NCBI RefSeq assembly: GCF_963855985.1
Contig: NC_087092.1
Coordinates: 12,028,001-12,092,000 of the forward strand
DNA length: 64,000 nt
Direction of reading: 5' to 3'
From: Ostrinia nubilalis
Taxonomy: Eukaryota > Arthropoda > Insecta > Lepidoptera > Crambidae
Shown piece by piece: positions 56,419-64,000 of this stretch. Positions within the stretch are counted from its first letter, which is position 1, and every line of letters starts with the position of its first letter. Made by a program: the position numbers and the translations under genes. The notes beneath the pieces are model-generated. The model was given only the letters and a program-made list of their open reading frames with translations. It searched no databases and was not told the origin of the DNA.

Positions 56419-56844
56419 GCCCGTATTCACAAACGATGCTTGCTAAGTGAAGCAGCAAATCGAACGCACAGCGTTGAATAGAGCTCTGTGATTGGTTCAT
56501 GTGTCACCCTGTGCTTCCATGCGCACTGTGAGACCTCAATCATAGACATCACCATCATCATCATCATTTCAGCCACTGCTGAACATAGGCCTCCCCCAAT
56601 GACTTCCACATTACACGGTTGGTAGCGGCCTGCATCCAGCGCCTTCCTGCTATCTTTATCAGGTCGTCGGTCCACCTTGTGGGTGAACGTCACACGCTGC
56701 TTTTTCGACTTTTCCGGTAGGTGACCTCCACTCCAGAACCATGCTGCCCCATCAGCCATCAGTTCTGCGTACCTACTATGTGCCCTGCCCATTGCCACTT
56801 CTGCTTGTTAATCCTTGGGCTAGTACTGTTTGTGAATACGGGCG
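56419..56844. mobile_element. MITE with CGCCCGTATTCACAAAC ends, split by an RTE copy
   Basis: The ends CGCCCGTATTCACAAAC (56419) and the exact inverted copy (ending 56844) enclose sequence whose left part matches the right part of the MITE at 28983-29129 in inverse orientation. The RTE tail at about 56551-56818 sits near the right end. The host MITE is about 160 bases without it. Confidence 0.75.
56551..56818 (-). mobile_element. 5'-truncated RTE copy with ATC repeat tail
   Basis: Read on the minus strand it covers the C-terminal RTE coding end and 3' end. It finishes in a GAT trinucleotide repeat (56555-56568 on the plus strand as ATC), the same tail type as the copy at 19.8 kb. Open frames over it are non-functional. 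Confidence 0.75.
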
Positions 56845-57063
56845 AAAATTTACAAGTGGAAACGTTCTCTAACGTGCTCAAATCAAGATATTTGTTATTG
56901 GGCCCCGGCCTCGGCAAAACCTCTGGTATTTACAGTCGTGAAACCGAATTCGCGTTTGAGAATTTTCGACAAATTGCACTTCACAGCTTGACAATGGAAT
57001 TCGCATTGATTTCTCAGCAGAGAATTGAGATGAGTAGGAACCAATTATTTTAAAAACTTTAGC

Positions 57064-57111
57064 AATCAAATGCTATATTAATCAAATGCTATACTAATCA
57101 AATGCTATACT
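57064..57111. repeat. Three tandem copies of a 16-base unit
   Basis: The unit AATCAAATGCTATACT occurs three times in a row, the first copy ending ATATT instead of ATACT. Confidence 0.9.
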
Positions 57112-59692
57112 ATTAGCTATATTTAAACGAATTTAGACTGAAAAAATTGTTTACACTAGTAAAAATGTAGTTACATTAGAAGTTTACTTTAGCACCATAC
57201 TTATTCCAAAATAAGCAAAAAAGCTACTATTGAGAAAGTTTCTTGCAGATTTGTTTTTCAATGTATGAAAACTGACAAAAAGGGTTTTTAAGTCAAAACG
57301 CTATTTTAAGTCTTTTTAGACATGAGGGTGATAAAAATATACTATAATCATCCTAAACTGAATTTATTGCGCATCACTAAAAAGCTACAAAACAAATAAG
57401 GAAAACTTTCTGAAATGCCTTCCACTACATCCATAAGATCTACATGCGCTCCTAATGATGTCATCATCATTGCTGAGCTAGCGTGAAGTAATTGCCCGAA
57501 GGAAATTGTGTAATTACCCCATTTAAATTCTGAGCTAAAGACAAAACTCGGAAACAATCTACGGACATTATAAAATTCTTCACAGAAGCCACAAGGAACG
57601 CTTAGTTTCAGCGCGCTTTGAGCGTATTAAAAAATCTCTTAGAAACTGGTTCCAAGACTTTTGGATGAAAAAGTTTAAAACTTTATGCTAAACACAATCG
57701 TTTACATAATTTATTACATAAACACGTAATAAAACAGGTCGATAAATTTTATTATGATAATCATTTGTATCTTAAAGTTCACAACTGGCTATTTTTGTGA
57801 ATTTAACTATTGTTTAAAAGATTTTTTTACGTACGTTATTTATTCAAGAAATTATCGAGCTTCGCCGTGCCACATTTTAACTCATTGTGTGGCTTCTAAC
57901 ACCATAAAACACCAGTTTTTTTTCAACCAGGACGTTAAAGTCAAGTCTATAATTACGAGGCAAAACCAGCTTAGTGCGTGTGACGTAAGCAACATTGTCT
58001 TAGGTATCACTAACATGAAATGTAACCTTGACTGCGCAGAGGACGTCGCAAATGATTTTTTTGGCAAACACACAGCTCATGTAAATCAGCCAGGTCATAA
58101 AATTAATCATGTTAATGTTAAGTTAATAAGGTCACACGATGCATTATCGCTCCACGAGTTAACGATTCAATTAAACCAACGTGGGTGAAATATTGGCCAT
58201 AAAATGGGCCTGACCTAAATTTTAAACCACTTTTGACAAACATCTGCTGACGAATGCGACCTCGCGAAGACGATCCTTCTGCCACCCCAAAAATAAATCT
58301 ATCATGAAATTAACGCCTATGTTGAAAATAATGGCACCTCTTACCACTTATTGTTGTAAGTACGTAGTTAGGAACGAATTACATAAAGTGAAATTGAATG
58401 TCACCAATTTTATTTTGTCTACCGCTGGAGCTGCCTATGTTCAGACAAGTCTACATTAAGATGCATTTATTGTAGCTGTTCTCGTCTGCCTATATTCAAG
58501 ACTTTTTGTATCGATACATATTGTCTCACAATGGCGCTGGATTTGAAAGGAATACATTAGCCGCGGTCGATGGCTCCTCCAAGACACCTCGAGGCCAGCT
58601 TAAGCAAATACAGATGTTGCTGTTACTCTGTTAGTTTCGCTAATACGCGCCGAATATGCCGATGCACTCTGTGTTTATGGAATCGAGAATTCGCAAATCA
58701 ATCGAGAATACCTACCGATCGCCCGGCGCGATTTTATTAGCGCTTGAAACTTGCCAGTCCTGGAAAACTAGCACTTGTGTGCTAACGCAAAGAACCTTAT
58801 TTGGCTTGACTTCAAAGGTTGTTTTTATGGAGACTTCTTGGGAATCAACGAAATCGTATGAATCAAAAGTGGGCTGTAAAACAAAACAACGTCTCCAATT
58901 TAAAAAACAGTCCGATAAGACGCCGTTTTTCATGCCGTAAGTGAATAGAAAGCAAAACATTTTGTTGCTTACCTAATGCTTATTATTAAATAACTTTCTC
59001 ATTGTTACCTCTGATTCAAACAAACACCTACTGAAACGTGGATTATTAGCTATTCCGGTAAGTCAAACAATAGACCGAAGCCGGACGACGTTTTCTTTGG
59101 CAGTACCTCGAGCCTTTGGAAACCTTCATCAAAGGGAAATATTTGAACATTAAACAAGCGTGCCTACATCGAGACGTTTTACATTTTTGCAGGTAACTGT
59201 ACCGGCGTTTGGTTTTTTCTTTGACCTTGGAGACCACCTGGCGACAACATCCAATCAAGTTATTCACGAGAGATTGATGGTACTGGCATTATTGGCGGAG
59301 TTTGTCACCGGATTTAATCAGGCTGTGGCCAAATTTATGGCTCTTACATTGTTGGGGAGTAGTTATAGCACTATGTTATAGCAAAGTTGCCGGTGACCTG
59401 TTTGTGGGAGGTGTTGATATATTGACTGTTTTATTTTGTGTTTAATACACAGCATTATTATAGCAAATATTGTAAAAGCGCCGTTATCTAACACTGGGCT
59501 TACGTCTGAATAAACCGTAAGTAGATACCTACATAATTAAGGCAGAATAATGAAAAATAAAAATGCGAGCGATTTATTTATGAAAAACTTTCCCAATGAA
59601 GCGAGACTTGCTTAAAACAGAAATGATAAGGAGATTCAGAAACTTTGTGGATTTTTTATATTGCGTGTTTGATTTATTGTCATTGTTATAAA
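57112..59692. other. Stretch with one unexplained 144-codon frame
   Basis: The plus-strand frame at 57754-58188 is long for AT-rich DNA and cysteine-containing, but shows no domain, signal peptide or splice context that I recognise. A frame of this length is borderline by chance in 64 kb. Other frames (58656-58940, 59160-59381) are shorter and equally anonymous. Confidence 0.35.
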
Positions 59693-59923
59693 TCTATACT
59701 AATACGAGTATGATAAATGCGAAAATAACTCTGTCTGTCTTTCTTGCTTTCACGCCTAAACCACTGAACTGATTTTGATTAAATTTAACATAGAGATAGT
59801 TTGAGTCCCGGGAAAGGACATAGGATAGTATTTATCCCGGTTTTTGAAACAGGGACGCGGGCGTTAAAGTTTTTCTGTGACAGACAAAATTCCACGCGGG
59901 CGAAGCCGCCAGCGGAAAGCTAG
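59693..59923 (+). mobile_element. Helitron-like non-autonomous element
   Basis: It begins TCTATACTAATACGAG after an A and ends ACGCGGGCGAAGCCGCCAGC, then GGAAAGCTAG before a T. The 3' hairpin pairs GCGG with CCGC. Related bodies lie at 23.96 and 61.1 kb. Confidence 0.7.
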
Positions 59924-61137
59924 TCTAAAATAAGTAAATGTTATTTCTTTCAATGATACACGTGCGAGAAGTTATTTCACACAGGGTTTGCGCTTCTGTG
60001 TGTGCAGTAAGTCCAAAGTTTATCCGCAAGCTTATCAGTTTCAGGATTAAACGAAGATTAAGTCCTAAAAATAAAGGACGACGAATAAACGTCAGAATGA
60101 AATTTAGTCAGCCGATAGTTGAGTTGGGGTTTTAATCAGTATGAACATGACTTTATGAAAGTGATTCATCAGAAAAATTACGACCCAATTAGGTAAAGTG
60201 TGGTCTGCGGAGTCTTAATCAGGTAATGGCTGAAAATAACAAGCAAACCCAGAGGAGAAAACTACTATCTAACAAACAGAACCGCAATAAGCGAAGGCCA
60301 CAAATTGTCCTTGAACTCGAGTAACTTTCCTTTGATATTTATTAGCACCTCCGATCAAAGAATCGCGTGTACATAACAATGTTTTATTGGTTTCCTATTC
60401 AGAACAATTTCTACTTAAATTCTATTGTTAATTTGGTAACAGTTTTTCAATCAAAGTTGATTTAGTTAATTGACTTCCGTTTGAAGTCGGAGTGTTATGA
60501 GTTATAGGGATGGAATGATTGAAAATAAGTAATAACGTTATAGAGCAAGAAAGGGACAAAATTAAAGTGTTACCTACAGACTAGGCATATCAACGTAGTT
60601 GTTATAAGAACGAATTTCCAACAAAATATTTAGTCTGATGTGCTGTCAATTTCAGAAGCCAGGTTCTCAGTTTTATTTGCCCTTATAAGTGGCTGAAAGT
60701 AATTGAAAGTTGACGATAAAATCTTTCTACTTTCAGTCAATATTGTTAGTCATCGGCACAAATACTTACTACCTTATAATACAAAGATAAGTTTTCTAGA
60801 CCATTTGCTTTCGGTTATATTTATATATTCCATACGATCTTAACCATCTGTCAAGCTAGTAAAATACAATTGCAATTCTACACCTATCTACAAAATAGTT
60901 TGTGTCGAATTAAAGCGGTCGCATCGAAAAAATCGCATTGTTTCACGCATAATAGTTTCAATATTCTGTTATGGACAACAGCATGAAGGTCAACAATATT
61001 GTTCAGAACTAATTTTTTAGCAAAAAGTAACATTGTCAGGCTTTGTTTCCATTTCTTTAAATATTTTAACGGCATGTCTGAAAATAGCAAAACTTCTAAG
61101 TAACTAGGTAGGTATTTGGTTTGATTTTGCATTATAA
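59924..61137. other. Non-coding stretch, nothing recognised
   Basis: Short frames only (59938-60135 plus, 60884-61141 minus), none with a known domain. Confidence 0.5.
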
Positions 61138-61347
61138 TCATATTAGTCGTAATAGTATTGAAAATGCGAAAGTTTGCAAAGATGTATGTTTGTACTCTTC
61201 CACGAAAAACTACTGAACGGATTTTGATGAAACTTTACAGTAGGTATTATTGTTTATACATCAGCGTAACGTATATGCTATGCTATTTATTTATAACGAT
61301 CTGCGACAAGCTAAATTAACGCGGGCGAAGCCGAGGACAAAAGCTAG
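61138..61347 (+). mobile_element. Helitron-like non-autonomous element
   Basis: The body ACTACTGAACGGATTTTGAT and AAACTTTACAGTA words match the copy at 23.96 kb. It ends ACGCGGGCGAAGCCGAGGAC, then AAAAGCTAG before a T. The hairpin arm has one changed base. Confidence 0.65.
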
Positions 61348-62412
61348 TTAAAAATATTTTTATGAAAGACAAAAGACATAAGTATTCTTTGTTATTTAGG
61401 GGCTATTGTCACTTCAAAGATACGAACCAATTATCGCATCAATCAAGTGAAAATGAGTTCATTATAAAAACAGTATCGCAGATCGTTATCCTTCATATAC
61501 TCAGCTGTTGTAAACAGTTTTATTGGCCATTACTGTTTCTGCTCAAGTGTTTTTGTTTGGTGCAGGTGCCGACGTCTGAAAGTTAAACCAAGGTGATAAC
61601 GCATATAAAAGTTAAGTCAGTGAACAAGGACTCCGATGACTTTTAAAATGTGGTTTGATTCCCATATTGCACGTTTTTACTTGGTCGAAACAAATGTTAA
61701 AACTTTACTCATGAGTTCAAAACTGCAAATTAAGATTAATTTGTATTTGACTTATTAATGTCGTAACCAGACGTTTGTTGTTTGTTATTTAACCCATTTC
61801 CAGGGCACTGTTATGTACTGAAAACAGCAAATCAGTTTCTGTCGTTCATACTTGGATTTGCTTCATCCCAAAGGAAATTCAACCATAATATGCAAATACG
61901 AAGCAAACATTATTTAAAATATAAACTAGTTATTAAGCATTCATTTGGTCAGTGACAGTGGGAACATTGATGATTTGTGCAAGCCCACAAATAACGTAGA
62001 TTCCCAGACTAAATGTGACAATAAAAAGAACTTGCTGGACTCGAATAGTGCATGAACTAGTTTCCCATCGTCACAATCTGAACTATGTTTCTTTGCTATT
62101 CTATAGAAGTGAATACAGAAGACCCATTTAACCCTTTCTCGTGAAAATTGAATTCAAAGTAAAATAATAAAGTTATGAATGTAGGTATCATAAGAGACTA
62201 TTTTAAATACTTATCTTATTCATTACATATTTTTAATCCATAAAAGGGCCACCAACTATTGTATCTATCTATTCATGAGCATTGTACCTACTTATTGAAT
62301 GACAAATTTTACAAAACAAACGCTCAGAGCTCAATTTGAGATTCCGTCCTATGGTTGGTCTAAGATAAGTTCAACCGATCAGAGCCTCAATCTACGCTTA
62401 AGTTTGTATCGA
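61348..62412. other. Non-coding stretch, nothing recognised
   Basis: No credible frame with a known domain and no element ends seen. Confidence 0.5.
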
Positions 62413-62565
62413 GCAATGATGTTATGGATATCCGTAACCGTAACCGAAACTTTCGGATATCCGAAATAAAAAAATATCCGTAACCGTAGCCGAAACCGTT
62501 ATAATATTATTCCTATATCCGTAACCGTGTCCATAATCGAAACTACATATCCATAACATCCCTAG
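62413..62565. repeat. Short TIR element made of TATCCGTAACCG repeats
   Basis: The ends GATGTTATGGATAT and the inverted copy enclose about 150 bases, mostly repeats of TATCCGTAACCG and CCGAAAC. The form resembles the subterminal parts of the TATCCGG-rich elements at 34948 and 15650, so it may be a related hAT-type derivative. No target duplication was found. Confidence 0.5.
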
Positions 62566-62864
62566 TTCGTCGAGTTATGCGCTTCGTTCTATACACAGAC
62601 TAAAGAGATCTCACTGAGTACCTAATCCATTGCGACGTTCCCGGTGAAATTTCCAATCCATCTCCAAACCGGTTACCAACCCCCGATTTCATGACGGAAA
62701 TAAAAGTGCACGCTGCACGCTTATTGCGCGTAAACTTGAACTTGGCCCACATAACCCACATTCTCACGTTATGAAAACGTTACGGGACAAAGGAATGTTT
62801 ACAATGCGGGAATCGGGCTTTATTGGGGCACAAAGACCGCATTGTCCGATTTGGGCGACCTTCG

Positions 62865-62922
62865 GTGCATGTGCAATGTGCATATGCATGTGCAATGTGT
62901 ATATATGTATATGCATGTGCAG
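62865..62922. repeat. TGCATGTGCAATG-type simple repeat
   Basis: The words TGCATGTGCAATGTG and ATATGCATGTGCA alternate with ATATATGTAT, giving a 58-base low-complexity stretch of alternating purine and pyrimidine, which could favour unusual helix forms. Confidence 0.7.
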
Positions 62923-64000
62923 CGGTTCAATTATGCGTGATTTGTAAAACGAGGCTGGTTATGCGGAACGGACGCGTGTAGGGGAATAGTAGAGTTTACT
63001 TTCGATTTCAACGTTGGAGAGGAGGAAAAAACTATGAATTGGAACTTACATAGGCTTTAACAAAGTGGCAAGTCATTAATTTATTGTAATTTAAGCTTAG
63101 ATTAATAAAGTCACTAAAATAAATACAAATAAAATCGGATTCTTTTCACACTTTTAAGCTTCTGATTGCAGTCTCTAAAGAGTGCATGATGCGACCTGAT
63201 GAAACTAGCTTGCCCTGAAGATGCCTATTCACTCTTAGCTACGTTGAAAGTAACAAAAAGCAGTGATATCGAGGGAATTTCCGTAGGCCTTATCACAATG
63301 GTGAAACTTAAAATCCGGCGGCTGAAACTTTAATACAAATCTCAGAAAACGGGTTTTAATTTATATAAATTATAATTACTTCACTGTCAATTATTTTAAA
63401 TGTAACCTAAAGCTTTACGGGCTAGGAAAATAATTATTATGATCCGCCTACATATACTCAGTCCGCCTACATCCCTGACTCCTTTGATGAAATCCCGATC
63501 CAATAAGACTGCTAAATTATATCAAGCGAAATTATTAACAAAGTCTATGATATAATCATAAAACAGAATTTCGCTTAAAAGTTATTATTGACAGGGCTTC
63601 TCGGTATATTAATAATGTGATATACTATTTATGGATGGCTTGATCATACTAATTTATCCAATCAAGACGGAAATTTAGTACAGATAACTTTGTAAGCACC
63701 AAAATAACATGGTACAAGGCAAATAAAGTAATTAGTGACAATAGATTGAAAATTGAGAAAAAACACGTGTCCTTCAATGCTGGTTTTTTAGGGTTCCGTA
63801 GTCCTGACTAGGAACGCTTATTGGAAGTATAGAAGAAGACCTCTCTAAGTAGATATGTATTTAATTAATGAGAAATAAATCAAACAAATTCATCGCCAGT
63901 ATATTTGACTCGACTATATAACTCAAAATAAATAACGAACTACTTACGTATCTTTAGTGAAAGTAATTCTATCTAGACTTTTAAAAGATCTTGACATGCA
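62923..64000. other. Non-coding stretch to the window end
   Basis: AT-rich sequence with no recognised gene or element. Confidence 0.5.

Noticed and set aside
56427..56798. 123-codon minus-strand gene
   Set aside because: It reads through a MITE and an RTE tail, and the RTE protein words are out of order.
57064..57111. CRISPR-like array
   Set aside because: Only three contiguous 16-base units with no spacers, in eukaryotic sequence.

Overview
The window looks like AT-rich nuclear DNA from an insect, most probably a moth or butterfly. The evidence is the repeat content: RTE-type LINE tails in the form usual for Lepidoptera, small Helitron-like elements ending in a hairpin plus CTAG, short palindromic MITEs, a DIRS element and a piggyBac-type element with TTAA duplications. 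I recognise no host protein-coding gene. Every convincing coding sequence belongs to a mobile element.

Bases 1-4925 hold a nearly complete DIRS-type tyrosine-recombinase retrotransposon on the minus strand. Its gag, pol (reverse transcriptase plus RNase H) and tyrosine recombinase frames are all open. A consensus -1 frameshift heptamer sits exactly where the pol frame opens inside gag. The leader upstream of gag carries four hairpins with the same loop and compensating stem changes. Bases 8797-13049 are a TIR element split by a decayed RTE retrotransposon (about 9405-12250).

Bases 14894-20397 are the most layered part. A non-autonomous piggyBac-type element (perfect 16-bp TIRs, TTAA on both sides) was split by a hAT element (8-bp duplication CACGTAAC). 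That hAT in turn holds a palindromic MITE, the end of a second LINE, a tRNA-like SINE head, a decayed Helitron protein fragment, the end of a Tc1/mariner transposase, and a 5'-inverted RTE insertion with its own 8-bp duplication.

From about 20.4 kb to the end the DNA is intergenic or intronic in character, dotted with small elements. These are Helitron-like copies (23.96, 40.44, 40.9, 46.85, 50.5, 59.7 and 61.1 kb), a MITE family with TTA/TAA duplications (21.3, 34.0, 42.1, 42.5, 47.65 and 55.3 kb), two short hAT-like MITEs with perfect 8-bp duplications (44.3 and 53.8 kb), a larger TATCCGG-rich element (34.95 kb), several RTE 3' ends, a SINE inside a Helitron (46.98 kb) and a near-perfect 31-bp hairpin (46.36 kb). 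No rRNA gene, functional tRNA gene or CRISPR array is evident. Family assignments come from motif recognition by eye; no database search was run.
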